Shown: one piece after another, positions 10,151 to 20,308 of the stretch
Layout of the letters: every line of letters starts with the position of its first letter
How positions within the stretch are numbered: position 1 is the stretch's first letter
Source of the DNA: Alphaproteobacteria bacterium
Lineage (GTDB): Bacteria; Pseudomonadota; Alphaproteobacteria; Caulobacterales; Parvularculaceae
Direction: 5' to 3'
Assembly: GCA_013151435.1 (NCBI GenBank)
Contig: JAADIH010000191.1
Location: forward strand, 1 to 36,415
DNA: 36,415 nt
Made by a program: the position numbers and the translations under genes
Notes under the pieces: generated by a model
The model's database searches: none
Seen by the model: the letters and a program-made list of their open reading frames with translations, nothing else
What the model was told of the DNA's origin: nothing

Positions 10151-10498
10151 TCACGCGCCATACTGTGACGCTTGGCCATCAACACCCTCACCCAGACATT
10201 TACTCCGCTCAGAGAGAGATTTTTTCTCGACATTCGGGCGTACATCCCCCGCAACACGTCTCTGCTTAGTTTTCCTTGATAAATAGGAATCTACAAGGAA
10301 AATATGAGTTTTCGGCTCATTTGGCGGGTTTTCAGGCCAAAGGCGGCTGCGCATTCAGCGCTTTAAACACAGTTTCCTTGCGCAAACTAACAGAGAATAT
10401 TTTTTGTGGAACGAGGAATAACAATTAGGTTTCAGCGAGACGAGATTAACCTCTGGGCGCCAAACAATGCGATTGAATCGCGTTTTTGACAGGCGACG

Positions 10499-11371
10499 CT
10501 AATCTTTCACGCCACATGTTTCGTCAACTGTTGCAGTTTCTTCGCTCGCATCAAACCGAGTAATCCATTCGTAGGCTCTGGTTTGCGCGCCAGTGATGCG
10601 GAAAACGCCGGTTAGGGCGACGCCCCTGTGGTCCGGATTAGTTCTACTCTTTGCCGATGCCGTAATGGCATATCTTCTGCCTGCGGCGGCGCTGCGTGAG
10701 GCGGTGCCGAGCTGGACGCCAGAAGCTGCGTCGTTGCGTTGCGTGTCGCGGTTATAGAGTTTCGTCAGCAAGGCAGCTGAGGGCGCCCTACCGTCGCCGA
10801 AGACGGTCAAAACCGGCATGGCGCATTTAGCCAGCTTTGGCGATATGCCGAGCACAAGCGATAATTCGTCAGCGGAGTAAAACAGACGATTGCCGATTCT
10901 CTCTCCGTTTCGCGCGGCGGCATAATCGCGCCGTTCGGCGCCATTTGGCCTCGCCAAATCGTCTGTGTCACGCCAATCAGCGACGTGTGCGGCGAGTTTG
11001 GTCGCATTTTCCTCCTCTTCGCCTAGAAAGCGAAAGAAGTCAGCCAGCACTTGCTCGCTTGCAAGGTTGAGATCGAGCTTTTCGCTTTCCTGAGCTGGTG
11101 AGAAAGAAACGTCATAGCCATTGATGGAAAACTCCAGAGTTGAGACCCCTTCGATTCGACCGGCACGCTCGCCAGCGATTGCCTGTGCGGCGAACTCAAG
11201 GCCATCGGCCGCCGCCTGGCGGGCGAGGAATGTATTTTCTCTGGCTGCCGCAATGCGCGCCTCAATACGGGCGCTTGCAAGCGCAACAGCGAGCGCCACG
11301 GATAGAAGAAGCGCTACCCACAAGACAATGACCAGGGCGGCGCCGCGCTGTCTTTTCTTTCGGTCGATCAT
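10499..11371 (-). CDS. gspK: Type II secretion minor pseudopilin GspK
   Basis: N-terminal RQRGAALVIVLWVALLLSVALA and GspK-type middle region (VADWRDTDD); within a T2SS operon. Confidence 0.85.
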   Translation of the reverse strand: MIDRKKRQRGAALVIVLWVALLLSVALAVALASARIEARIAAARENTFLARQAAADGLEFAAQAIAGERAGRIEGVSTLEFSINGYDVSFSPAQESEKLDLNLASEQVLADFFRFLGEEEENATKLAAHVADWRDTDDLARPNGAERRDYAAARNGERIGNRLFYSADELSLVLGISPKLAKCAMPVLTVFGDGRAPSAALLTKLYNRDTQRNDAASGVQLGTASRSAAAGRRYAITASAKSRTNPDHRGVALTGVFRITGAQTRAYEWITRFDASEETATVDETCGVKD

Positions 11372-13413
11372 TCAATGGGTGTAGCACGTTCTCCGAGACG
11401 GTGCATTTCACGGCGGATAAATTTGATTGCATTTTGCGCGTCCGCGTCGCTACGGATAATGCGTGGCGTTAAAAAGATAATCAGCTCAGTGCGGCGCTTG
11501 GTGATATCGCGGGACCTAAAGGCGTAACCGAGGCCGGGGATATCCTTTAAAATCGGAACACCGCTTTGATTGTCGGTGTATGTTTCGCGGATGAGACCGC
11601 CAAGCGCGATGGTGCCGTTATTTTTGACGGCGACGGTGCTGGTAAATTTGCGTTGTCGGATGGTTGGGGAATCGATGCCGGATGTTGTTGTCGGAACAAC
11701 GTCGCTGACTTCCTGCGTCACTTCCAAGACCACAATATCACTGGCGTTAATCCGCGGTTTTACTTCCAAAATGACACCCGTCTCGCGCAACTGCACGGTT
11801 GAGACAATCGGCGCGCCTTGATCGATGACGCTCTGTGCGGTTTGGGTGACAACCGGCACTTCATCGCCGACCTGTAAGTTTGCCGACTGATTGTTTAAAA
11901 CCATGATCGACGGCGTCGACAGAACGCTGACATCGGTGACCGATGCAAGCGTGTTCAACGCGACTTGAACATTGGTGTCGAAATATGTGTAACTCAGTCC
12001 TGGAAACACAGGTCCTACAGCGCCTTGGCTATTGTCGGCGAGTGTGGCCGTCGATTCTGCATTTTGAAAAAACCACCTAACGCCGTAGCTGAGATCATCG
12101 TTGAGCGTGACTTCGACAATCGTAGCTTCGATTAAAACCTGCGGCGACTGCACGTCCATACGGGCCACGAGGTCGAGGATTTCGCGATATTCCTGATCAG
12201 TCGCGCGAATGATGAGAGCGTTGTTAAGCTCGTCCGTCGAAATCGTTGCGCGATCGCCGCCACCACCCGGCAGCGCCGGGCGCCGGAAAGTCGGTTGCAC
12301 TGCTGCGCCGCCTGCATCGTTCGTGGGGCTCGCGCTGGCGGAAAACGCACCGCCGCCAAAGGCTGTATTGAGCTGGTCCGCCAAGACTTCCGCAGGCGTA
12401 TTCTGGACGGCATAGTAGCGCAAACGACGCTCATCGCCGCCAGATGGCTGGTCAAGCCGTTCGATCCAGGCGCGCGTTTCGCGAAAGCCTTCTTTTGTGC
12501 GTGCCGTAACGAACAGAAGGTTTAGCCGCGGTAGGGCGATCAATTCCGCTTGAGTCCCACCGCCAGCTACGGCCGCGTCCAAAACCGTAATGATCTCTTC
12601 CCGGATTGTTTCAGCGTTGGCGTAGCGAAGCTTGAACATGCCGAATGTGCGGTCCGTCAGATAGGGCGTGTCAAAAGCCGCGATTGCATCGATTGCGTTT
12701 ACGACCTCGGCTTGCGCGCCGCGCAGTAAGAGCGCGCTTCGGTCTTCATCGACAGTGATAGTCAAGCGGTCGGATATGAACGGGTCAATAAGCTGCGCCA
12801 ATTCGCCAGGCGCGGCGAATTTTATCGGAACGATGGTGACGCCATAGCCGACATAACTGTTCCCTGCATTTAGCAGCGGCTGGGCGGCGGCGCTGGCGCT
12901 CGTGGTGGTGGTCAGGAGAAATCCAAAATTGGTTTTCACCAGCGCCAAACCAGACTCGGCGAGCACGGTTTCGAGCGCGGTTAGCGCTTCTGCGACCGCG
13001 ACCGGTTCTGCCGCTGTTAGCGTGATGGCGCCGCTGACGCCGTCAGCGATGGTTAACGGTTGTTCTAGCGCTTCAGCAAGCACTGCGCGCGCAACGTCCG
13101 CCACGGGCGCGTTGACGAAAGCAAGTGAGAGCGTTCTGCCTGAAAGCGGGTCATCATCGGGGCCGGCTTGCGACAATGACCCTACAATTGCTTTGTAATA
13201 CACCAGCCGGTCTGGGTCTTGTTTTGACACAGGCGCCGGCGTTTGAGTAGGGGCAGGAATGCTCCCTTCTTCTGGTGGCGCAGGGCTCGCAAAGCCTGGC
13301 AAGGCGGGGGTGCTCGGGCGTGGTTGAAGTTTTTGCAGCGACGCACAGCCGGCCAGCGCCGCGATTAGAGCAAGCCCGAATATTAACCGTGTTGCATGCG
13401 GCAGTTTAATCAT
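11368..13413 (-). CDS. gspD: Type II secretion secretin GspD
   Basis: Lipoprotein-like signal LALIAALAGCAS; N-domain repeats; secretin core VLSTPSIMVLNNQSANLQVGDEVPVVT ... ALGGLIRETYTDNQSGVPILKDIPGLGYAFRS. Confidence 0.95.
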   Translation of the reverse strand: MIKLPHATRLIFGLALIAALAGCASLQKLQPRPSTPALPGFASPAPPEEGSIPAPTQTPAPVSKQDPDRLVYYKAIVGSLSQAGPDDDPLSGRTLSLAFVNAPVADVARAVLAEALEQPLTIADGVSGAITLTAAEPVAVAEALTALETVLAESGLALVKTNFGFLLTTTTSASAAAQPLLNAGNSYVGYGVTIVPIKFAAPGELAQLIDPFISDRLTITVDEDRSALLLRGAQAEVVNAIDAIAAFDTPYLTDRTFGMFKLRYANAETIREEIITVLDAAVAGGGTQAELIALPRLNLLFVTARTKEGFRETRAWIERLDQPSGGDERRLRYYAVQNTPAEVLADQLNTAFGGGAFSASASPTNDAGGAAVQPTFRRPALPGGGGDRATISTDELNNALIIRATDQEYREILDLVARMDVQSPQVLIEATIVEVTLNDDLSYGVRWFFQNAESTATLADNSQGAVGPVFPGLSYTYFDTNVQVALNTLASVTDVSVLSTPSIMVLNNQSANLQVGDEVPVVTQTAQSVIDQGAPIVSTVQLRETGVILEVKPRINASDIVVLEVTQEVSDVVPTTTSGIDSPTIRQRKFTSTVAVKNNGTIALGGLIRETYTDNQSGVPILKDIPGLGYAFRSRDITKRRTELIIFLTPRIIRSDADAQNAIKFIRREMHRLGERATPIE

Positions 13414-13469
13414 AGTCGCATCTTTGCTTGGTAAACGAATATAGGATTGAGCAAGTTTTACGCCGCTCT

Positions 13470-13931
13470 TTATTGTTGTTCAGACGATAAAGGCAGCTCA
13501 AAATCTTGCCCTTCTTTTTCAAAACGGGCGCTTATCCCATCAAGCGACAAGAGTTTGAAGCCGTCAATGCTTTCGTCTGGTTTTAAGATGAAGTTTTGGT
13601 TGTTATCGCCGCCAAAGACCGCCGCTTGTCGGCCATCGGATTTCGCCATCCCAAGATAGCGGTATTTGCGAAGCGATGCGGCCGGGTCGGGAGGCGGCGC
13701 AGCGGGCGCATCGTTAGCGGCCGACGTCTGCGGCTGGGCTGGTTCAGGAAGCTGGCTGCGGTCAAATAACGTGGCGAGAGCGTGAAACTCGGTGGCGGCG
13801 TCAGCGAGATCGGGAATTACATTCTTGGTTGGATCTGTGACCGCCTGATTTTTAATAGGCCAGAACGCCAGAAAAGCTGCGAGTACGGCGCTGAGCGCTG
13901 CAATGGCATAAGTTGCATGTAGTTGTCTCAT
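13470..13931 (-). CDS. T2SS-associated protein, GspC/PilP-like candidate
   Basis: One N-terminal TM, proline/alanine linker, then a small beta domain (YRYLGMAKSDGRQAAVFGGDNNQNFILKPDESIDGFKLLSLDGISARFEKEGQDFELPL), located between gspM and gspD. Confidence 0.55.
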   Translation of the reverse strand: MRQLHATYAIAALSAVLAAFLAFWPIKNQAVTDPTKNVIPDLADAATEFHALATLFDRSQLPEPAQPQTSAANDAPAAPPPDPAASLRKYRYLGMAKSDGRQAAVFGGDNNQNFILKPDESIDGFKLLSLDGISARFEKEGQDFELPLSSEQQ

Positions 13932-14473
13932 TGGGCTGGCGCCTCCGTTGGAGCGCCGATAATCGCAAACTTTAGTCTGAGATTACCGCCGCCAGAACCC
14001 TCATCCGTTGAAAAATCAAATCCGGCTAGCCGTTTCTCCCCAAGCTGTGCGTCATCCAGCGCCGCCAGCAGATTTTCTATCGACCCGTTTGCGCGAACTT
14101 CCGACATATAAACCGTGAACTGATTATCAAGCGGTGTTTGGCTCGGCTGGCAGGGGAAGGTGATCGTGTTGCCATGTTTGGCGTGGCTATCAGCGAGGGC
14201 GCTACAAGAAGCTAGAACGATTTGCGCCGCGGCGCCTGTTTCAGGCTCGATGGTCTTGGCGGTTATATTTTCGTCAGTGACAGGTTTTTGAAATGCAACG
14301 ATGCGTTGCTCGAGGGCTTTGATTGTTTCCTGCTTACCGCTTAGCTGCGCTTGACCCTCAAGGGCGGCGCCCAGTAGCGACAAAACAGGAAACCCAACAC
14401 CGAATAAGATAGCGGCAAGAATTACCCAAGAGGAGAGCGCATGGAGGTGTTTGTTTTCGAGAAGCGACATCAT
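13928..14473 (-). CDS. gspM: Type II secretion GspM-like protein
   Basis: Short cytoplasmic N-terminus, one TM, coiled-coil segment; between the gspL-like and gspC-like genes. Confidence 0.65.
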   Translation of the reverse strand: MMSLLENKHLHALSSWVILAAILFGVGFPVLSLLGAALEGQAQLSGKQETIKALEQRIVAFQKPVTDENITAKTIEPETGAAAQIVLASCSALADSHAKHGNTITFPCQPSQTPLDNQFTVYMSEVRANGSIENLLAALDDAQLGEKRLAGFDFSTDEGSGGGNLRLKFAIIGAPTEAPAQ

Positions 14474-15519
14474 TGGCTCTTCTTCGCAAGCCGAGGCATC
14501 GGCCGAGTGGTTTGGAACTTCTCATAGCTGGGATATGCTGACGGCGTGCGACGAAGGGGTGGCGTTGCGTTTTTTGGCGCGGAACCAATCGGCGTCAACC
14601 CAGAAATCTGTAATGCGTCATTTGCAAATGATATCTGATTAATAATGCCGCCATCGGGTATATCCGCCGTTATCTCGTTTATAGCGCCTTGCACATCTCG
14701 CAGGCTGGTTAGCGTTGGGGCGATCGCTGCAAGCGTGGCGCGCTTGTCCGCATCGGCGCGTAAGCGACGCGCCTCACTGATGAGGTCGTTTTCATAGACC
14801 TCTAGCGCAGCTATTTTCACGCTAGCGCGATGGTTGAAGGCCGCCGCTAAGACAATGAATACGGACACAAGCACGGCCGCGGCAATGGGCCATTGTTGCA
14901 ACGCTCCGTTTGCAAGCTTGCTGAATGTCTTGAAAGAATATTTCACTTTTCCCGTAGCATCCGCCGCGGCGCCCACATTGTTTACCTGTCTGCCAGCAAG
15001 GGCTTTTATCGCCTCATTGACCGACGACTTTTTTGTAATCGCGACCTCAACGTCAAGGCGCCCGGGATTTGATTTTCTCAACGCCCCGATAGCGAATGAC
15101 GCATCTTCCGGCGGGATGGGCGATATCTCGTCCAGCCGCATCGCGACGGCATCCGCCAAAGTGGCGCGCGCTGCGGTGGGAAGATCAATCATGGTTTCAA
15201 AAATCAGTGAATCTTGCAACGTGACCGTAGTGGGCAGGTCATTCGGCGACCCGCGTTCACCGACCAGCCTTTGCTCACCCAGTAAGGACTTTTCAACCGT
15301 TCCGAGCGTGCTGATGTTTGTTGAACCATCAAATTCGATGATGGTTTCTTTGGGCATGAAGCGATATTCACGTAACCTGCGCGGCGCCCAGATGCGCATT
15401 CCCGCGCGTTGCCAGTCCAGCGCCTTGCGCCAGTCCGGCAGCGTCAAGCCGGTTATCGGCTGGTGAAGAAAGGCAGGACCTAATCGCGGCATTTGCGGCT
15501 CACAGGGTCGAATGCACAA
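14470..15519 (-). CDS. gspL: Type II secretion GspL/PilN-like protein (true start may be near 15492)
   Basis: Single TM (QQWPIAAAVLVSVFIVLAAAF) followed by a PilN-like periplasmic region (GAINEITADIPDGGIINQISFANDALQISGLT). Confidence 0.7.
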   Translation of the reverse strand: MCIRPCEPQMPRLGPAFLHQPITGLTLPDWRKALDWQRAGMRIWAPRRLREYRFMPKETIIEFDGSTNISTLGTVEKSLLGEQRLVGERGSPNDLPTTVTLQDSLIFETMIDLPTAARATLADAVAMRLDEISPIPPEDASFAIGALRKSNPGRLDVEVAITKKSSVNEAIKALAGRQVNNVGAAADATGKVKYSFKTFSKLANGALQQWPIAAAVLVSVFIVLAAAFNHRASVKIAALEVYENDLISEARRLRADADKRATLAAIAPTLTSLRDVQGAINEITADIPDGGIINQISFANDALQISGLTPIGSAPKNATPPLRRTPSAYPSYEKFQTTRPMPRLAKKSQ

Positions 15520-16088
15520 TGCAACGGCGCGCCGCCGCTGAGTGCATATTCCAGAATGACCGGCCTGCCGCCATCCTCGGATTTAATTTCCACACGGACA
15601 AGCTGTGGCGGACGTTTTCCTTTCCAGTCTTTGCGCCAACCTATTGGTGCGCGCTCTGTGGCGCGCCCGTAATATGAAAAACCACTGACATTTGCGGGGA
15701 ACAAGTTAGTAGACAGTTGTTCGTCGTCGTCTTTGTCCAGCTTTTGGATAGTCCCCAACAAGGCGCCGTTTTCAATGGTCAATTTAAAAACTCTCGCAGC
15801 CGTTGGATTTCCAGCAAATGAAACAACACGCAACGCATCTGGCGCGCCCTCAAAGCGAAGCTTAGGCTCGCCAGCGGCCAGTAAAATAGAATTGCTAAAT
15901 ATTTGGGTTAGCGCTCCGTCAACACTGCGAATGGCTTCGCGGGTTTTACCGTCTTGCAGAATTGCGGACGAGATTCGGATAGAGCCGAAGACCGCCGGGG
16001 CAAGCGCGCTTGCGAGCCCCGCCAACAGGGCGGTCGCAATCAACGCTTCCACAAGCGAATAACCCCGCTGTTTCGCAGTCCTCTGCAT
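15480..16088 (-). CDS. gspJ: Type II secretion minor pseudopilin GspJ
   Basis: Prepilin-type N-terminus KQRGYSLVEALIATALLAGLASA; position in the operon. Confidence 0.8.
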   Translation of the reverse strand: MQRTAKQRGYSLVEALIATALLAGLASALAPAVFGSIRISSAILQDGKTREAIRSVDGALTQIFSNSILLAAGEPKLRFEGAPDALRVVSFAGNPTAARVFKLTIENGALLGTIQKLDKDDDEQLSTNLFPANVSGFSYYGRATERAPIGWRKDWKGKRPPQLVRVEIKSEDGGRPVILEYALSGGAPLHCAFDPVSRKCRD

Positions 16089-16462
16089 TAGCGCCCACCC
16101 ACTGGACGGCGTGCTAAAAATTCGAACGAGCGCACAGCGCTCGTATCATTTCTAACAATGACAATGTCGAATGTTGAAGAGGCATCGCTAGTGTCGCCCA
16201 AAGAGAGCGGCGCTCGTTCGATTCTCCACCCGGTAAGGCCGGCCAGGATATCGTCACCCGCCAGCCCCGCATTCAATCGCGCGACGATGGTTTTTACATC
16301 GGTCAGCTGTTGGGCGCGTTCCTCGCTTCGCGCATTGAGACGCACCACGCCTGACAACGCGCTTGCAATGGCGGTCAATACGCCGGCCGCTATTGCGGTG
16401 GCGATTAAAATTTCGGTGAGGGCGTAACCGCGCTGCCTCGGCTTTTTTGCGGGCTCACTCAA
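16088..16462 (-). CDS. gspI: Type II secretion minor pseudopilin GspI
   Basis: Prepilin N-terminus RQRGYALTEILIATAIAAGVLTAIA; position in the operon. Confidence 0.8.
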   Translation of the reverse strand: MSEPAKKPRQRGYALTEILIATAIAAGVLTAIASALSGVVRLNARSEERAQQLTDVKTIVARLNAGLAGDDILAGLTGWRIERAPLSLGDTSDASSTFDIVIVRNDTSAVRSFEFLARRPVGGR

Positions 16463-16922
16463 TGCGTTCGATCTTTCCTGTTATGGCGTGAACAAGGATC
16501 ACCGCCCGGCGCTGGTTCTTGGTGATTTCAATGCGGCCGCCAGGATTTGCAAACTGGTCTGCAAACACAATTCCTTCAACAGAGTTGGTCGCCCAATCAA
16601 TAGCGAGATCACCTCGAAACCGCCGGTTAAGATTGAGGTTAGAAATCATGTACCCCGCATCGGAACGCGCCACCGCAACGCGCTCGCCGGACTGTTGCGC
16701 TTCGAGGCGCGCCCGCTTCAAATCCGTCACCAATTGTTCGGCTGTTTGATCAATAATCAGGCGCGGCGAGCGCGCGTTAATTGCACTTGCTGCAATCAAC
16801 GTGGCGAATGAAAAAATCGATAGCACAAACAGCAACTCAACCAACGTAAATCCACGCTGATGAGGCCGGTTATATTTTTCGGATGTCAGCATCTTCACCG
16901 TCGCCGCCTTCTTCTCCATCAC
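16455..16922 (-). CDS. gspH: Type II secretion minor pseudopilin GspH
   Basis: HQRGFTLVELLFVLSIFSFATLIAA prepilin signature; GspH-like ERVAVARSDAGYMI; position. Confidence 0.85.
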   Translation of the reverse strand: MMEKKAATVKMLTSEKYNRPHQRGFTLVELLFVLSIFSFATLIAASAINARSPRLIIDQTAEQLVTDLKRARLEAQQSGERVAVARSDAGYMISNLNLNRRFRGDLAIDWATNSVEGIVFADQFANPGGRIEITKNQRRAVILVHAITGKIERIE

Positions 16923-17328
16923 GGCCCAGCGAGATCACCTCAAAATCGTCGCCACTTTCCGTAACGCTATATTGAAACGGACGCCCCCACGGGTCGGTGA
17001 GGCCGCTCTTTTCTTTGAGGTAAGGGCCCAGCCACCGCTCGGCCGCATCAGGCGCTTCTACCAGAGCGGTCAAGCCGTCAGACAATTCTGGGTAACGACC
17101 ATAATCGAGATAATAAAGCTCAAGCGAAGAGGCGATGTTCGATGCTTGGGTGCGTGCGATATCGGTTTTGGCGCGTCCCAAATATCCGACAACGCGGGGC
17201 GCGACCAGCGTCGCCAAAAAGGCCAATATGGCGAGCACAACCAGCAGCTCAAACAATGTAAGGCCGCGCTGGTGGTTTCGCTTAGAATTTTTTGTTGCTT
17301 TCATCATCGCCTCAATAAATCGCATCAT
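16870..17328 (-). CDS. gspG: Type II secretion major pseudopilin GspG
   Basis: HQRGLTLFELLVVLAILAFLATLVAPRVVGYLGRAKTDIARTQ...LDYGRYPELSDGL...DPWGRPFQYS. Confidence 0.95.
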   Translation of the reverse strand: MMRFIEAMMKATKNSKRNHQRGLTLFELLVVLAILAFLATLVAPRVVGYLGRAKTDIARTQASNIASSLELYYLDYGRYPELSDGLTALVEAPDAAERWLGPYLKEKSGLTDPWGRPFQYSVTESGDDFEVISLGRDGEEGGDGEDADIRKI

Positions 17329-18532
17329 TCAAACTTAATACGCCAGACATCACGGCCGCAATGACGCCGGCCGTCAATAGCCCCATGATGGCGGTCAGGA
17401 TCGGGCCGAGCAACGCCATAAATTGCCTGATTGCGGTGCGGGTGCGCTGTTCGGCAAATTTTGCCGCCTGCGCCGCCATCGCGCCGAGCGCGCCGATTTC
17501 GTCCCCCACTTCCAGAAAGCTGGTCATTTCTTTGGACGGTGAGGCAAGGCGTGCAAGCGCAGCGGAGAGTTTGTCGCCGGTGCGCACCGCTTGTTCGATT
17601 TTTGAAAGCTCATCGCGTATCAATGCATGATGCACGGTCTCTGCGGCCAATGGCATTGCATCAGAAAGCGCTGTGCCGCCTTCAAGCAGCGTTGATAAGG
17701 CGCGGCAATAACGGCCGAGTTCACTGTCGCGGCGCATGCGCCCGAAATAGGGCATGGCCAAAAGCAGGTTGTCGAATTCTGCTTGATAGCGGATCCGCGC
17801 AAAGCGCCAGCCAAGCAGGGTCACTAGCGCAGCAAACGGCGCGAGGAAAAGATTGGCCCGGATAAAAGCGCCAACACCGAGCGCGATGCGGGTTTCCGGC
17901 GGCGGCGTAGCGCCGGAATTTTCGAATATCAGCTCAAACTGAGGCAGAACAAGAAAGCTTAAAAATATCAGCGTCAATATTATCAACACAACAAGGGCGA
18001 GCGGGTAGACGAGCTGGGCAATAATATCCCGGCGGAGGCTTAGCGCGCTTTCATAATGTTCGGCCAGTTTGGAGAACTGGTCCGGCAACGCGCCAAGGCT
18101 TTCGCTGGCGCGAATGAGCGCCACCATCAAACGCGGCGCTTTCAATGCGCCATTGACGAGCGCGTCGGAAAGCGGTCGGCCGGCGCGGACCTCGTGGGCG
18201 AGGTGATCGAAAAATTTCATCTGCCGATCGGTCGCCGCCTGGGCGTGCGCGACGTCTATGGCTTTCAACAATGGCAGCCCGGCGCCCAACAAATCCGCAA
18301 GGCGTTTTGTAATGAAGGAGAGCTCCCGCAAGGAGAGCGCGCCATCGCGTCCGTCGCCAAAAATCTTTAGCGTTGGCGCACTATGGGCTGGTTTTAACGA
18401 GATCGGAGCGAGTTGACGTGCGCGCAACCGTTCAATCGCAGCAGGTTTGTCATTCGCCTGTACGACCCCGGTAACAACCTCGCCGGAACGGTCCTCCGCA
18501 GAATATTTCCAGTCGGTTGCAGTATCGCTCAC
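17312..18532 (-). CDS. gspF: Type II secretion inner membrane platform protein GspF
   Basis: GspF-domain duplications with three TM segments; FITKRLADLLGAGLPLLKAI...; FLEVGDEIGALGAMA. Confidence 0.94.
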   Translation of the reverse strand: MSDTATDWKYSAEDRSGEVVTGVVQANDKPAAIERLRARQLAPISLKPAHSAPTLKIFGDGRDGALSLRELSFITKRLADLLGAGLPLLKAIDVAHAQAATDRQMKFFDHLAHEVRAGRPLSDALVNGALKAPRLMVALIRASESLGALPDQFSKLAEHYESALSLRRDIIAQLVYPLALVVLIILTLIFLSFLVLPQFELIFENSGATPPPETRIALGVGAFIRANLFLAPFAALVTLLGWRFARIRYQAEFDNLLLAMPYFGRMRRDSELGRYCRALSTLLEGGTALSDAMPLAAETVHHALIRDELSKIEQAVRTGDKLSAALARLASPSKEMTSFLEVGDEIGALGAMAAQAAKFAEQRTRTAIRQFMALLGPILTAIMGLLTAGVIAAVMSGVLSLNDAIY

Positions 18533-20175
18533 AGTCCCAACGCCCGCTGAAGTTCTGATGCGTCGGTTATGCCGTTTGCAACCTTTGTTTCGCCATCGTC
18601 TGCGAGTTGCGTAAACCCCCGCTCTCTGGCGGTGTTTCTGACGGTGGAAGCGGTAACGCCTCTGCGGATGACGGATTTCAACTCCTCATCGACTTCAAGA
18701 ATTTCACTAATCGCCACACGCCCTACATATCCGGTTCCAATACACGCATTGCACGCCGTAACGCCGTCCGCGTCAGCTTTACATTCCGGGCAGGTGCGGC
18801 GCACCAGCCGTTGCGCGATAACGCCGATAAGGCTTGAAGCGACCAGGTAATCTTCAACCCCCATATCAAGCAGGCGCGTTATCGCCGAAGGCGCATCATT
18901 GGTATGCAGGGTCGACAACACGAGATGCCCGGTGAGCGAGGCCTGAACGGCAGTGCGCGCGGTTTCCAGATCGCGCATCTCCCCGACCATAATGACGTCC
19001 GGGTCGTGGCGCAGAAAAGATCGCATGGCGTTTGCGAAATCAAGGCCAATCGCGGGATTGACCTGCGTCTGTGAGACGCCGTCAATTTGATACTCAACCG
19101 GGTCTTCAATGGTGAGGATTTTGGTTTTTCGTTTGGCCAACAATTCCAAAAGTGCATAGAGCGTTGTCGTCTTGCCGCTGCCGGTCGGACCGGTAATCAG
19201 CAAAATGCCGTTTGGCTGTTGGATAAGCCGGCGCAACGCATCTGCGCTCTTTAAGGAGAAGCCCAGTGCTTCCAGCTCTAATGTGAAAGAGGATTTCTCA
19301 AGCAGGCGCAAGACAATGCTCTCGCCGAAAATTGTCGGCGTTGTCGATACGCGCAAGTCTATCGAACGGCCGGCGACAGGAAACGAAAACCGCCCGTCCT
19401 GGGGCCGGCGCCGCTCCGCAATGTCTAGGCTCGCTAAAATTTTCAATCGGGAGATCGCCGCAAGGCCCTGCGCTATGGTCAGGTGCTCTTGCATGCTCAA
19501 CACGCCATCGACGCGATAGCGGATATCAACACCGCGCTCTTTCGGTTCGATGTGAATATCTGACGCGCGTTGTCGTGCGGCTTCGACAATAAGCCTGTTG
19601 ACGAGCTTTACCGCTGGCTCCCCGCTGGCAAGGTCTTTTAGCTTTGCCGCATCATCGCCAATACTAGCCGCGTCGGATTGTGTTTCCTCGTTTCGAAGCT
19701 CAGGACGGGCGAGCGCGGCGATACGGTCAAACTGTGTTTGCGTCGCCAGCAACGGCGTCACTTTGCCGCCGAGCGCAAATGACAATCCGCGCAATCCCTC
19801 GCCGCCTATTGGGTCGACGATTGCTGCTGTAATTTCATTTCCGTCCTGGGAAAGCGGAATGATGCGGTGCTTTTCCAAAAATCGCCAATTGGTATTCTTG
19901 ATAAGATCGCGCGACGGGGCGGCGCGCGCGCCCTGAAAGCGCGGAAGCGAAAAATACGCTGAATAAAATTCCGCAATGGCGTCTTCGGTCATCAAGCCGA
20001 GCTTACTCAGCGCCTGATCAAGCGGCGCACCGGTTTCGCGGCATAGTTCGATGATGTGGCCCTGTTGTGATGGGGTCAACAGTCCCTGTCGTTGCAGTGC
20101 GGCAATCACTGCAACGGCGGGATGTTCAGTACTATTTAGCCCTGCGGCTTCAAAAGGCATTGGGTGCTCTTGCAA
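18529..20175 (-). CDS. gspE: Type II secretion ATPase GspE
   Basis: Walker A GPTGSGKTTTLYALL, Asp box TIEDPVEYQIDGVSQTQVN, Walker B VIMVGEMRDLETA, zinc motif CPEC..CNAC. Confidence 0.96.
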   Translation of the reverse strand: MQEHPMPFEAAGLNSTEHPAVAVIAALQRQGLLTPSQQGHIIELCRETGAPLDQALSKLGLMTEDAIAEFYSAYFSLPRFQGARAAPSRDLIKNTNWRFLEKHRIIPLSQDGNEITAAIVDPIGGEGLRGLSFALGGKVTPLLATQTQFDRIAALARPELRNEETQSDAASIGDDAAKLKDLASGEPAVKLVNRLIVEAARQRASDIHIEPKERGVDIRYRVDGVLSMQEHLTIAQGLAAISRLKILASLDIAERRRPQDGRFSFPVAGRSIDLRVSTTPTIFGESIVLRLLEKSSFTLELEALGFSLKSADALRRLIQQPNGILLITGPTGSGKTTTLYALLELLAKRKTKILTIEDPVEYQIDGVSQTQVNPAIGLDFANAMRSFLRHDPDVIMVGEMRDLETARTAVQASLTGHLVLSTLHTNDAPSAITRLLDMGVEDYLVASSLIGVIAQRLVRRTCPECKADADGVTACNACIGTGYVGRVAISEILEVDEELKSVIRRGVTASTVRNTARERGFTQLADDGETKVANGITDASELQRALGL

Positions 20176-20288
20176 CGTTCAAAACTGTTCGCATCAGCTT
20201 AGTGCATAAAAGCCAGCCAAACAAAGCCGAAATAAAAGAACTATCGAGTGAAACCACAACAGTCTCGGCTTAAGCATGTGCAATTGCT

Positions 20289-20308
20289 TTGGTTTCAATA
20301 GAAACCAA
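20289..20308. promoter_or_regulatory. Perfect inverted repeat upstream of gspE (possible operator or hairpin)
   Basis: TTGGTTTC (20289-20296) AATA GAAACCAA (20301-20308) in the non-coding region 5' of the T2SS operon. Confidence 0.4.

Noticed and set aside
10270-10302. Inverted repeat TTTTCCTTG / CAAGGAAAA downstream of cheD
   Set aside because: Weak A/T-rich stem with a 15-nt loop and no T-tract after it; could be a bidirectional terminator but support is poor.
10468-10488. GCGATTGAATCGCGTTTTT mini-hairpin near the 3' end of the T2SS operon
   Set aside because: One-nucleotide loop makes the hairpin implausible; not called as a terminator.
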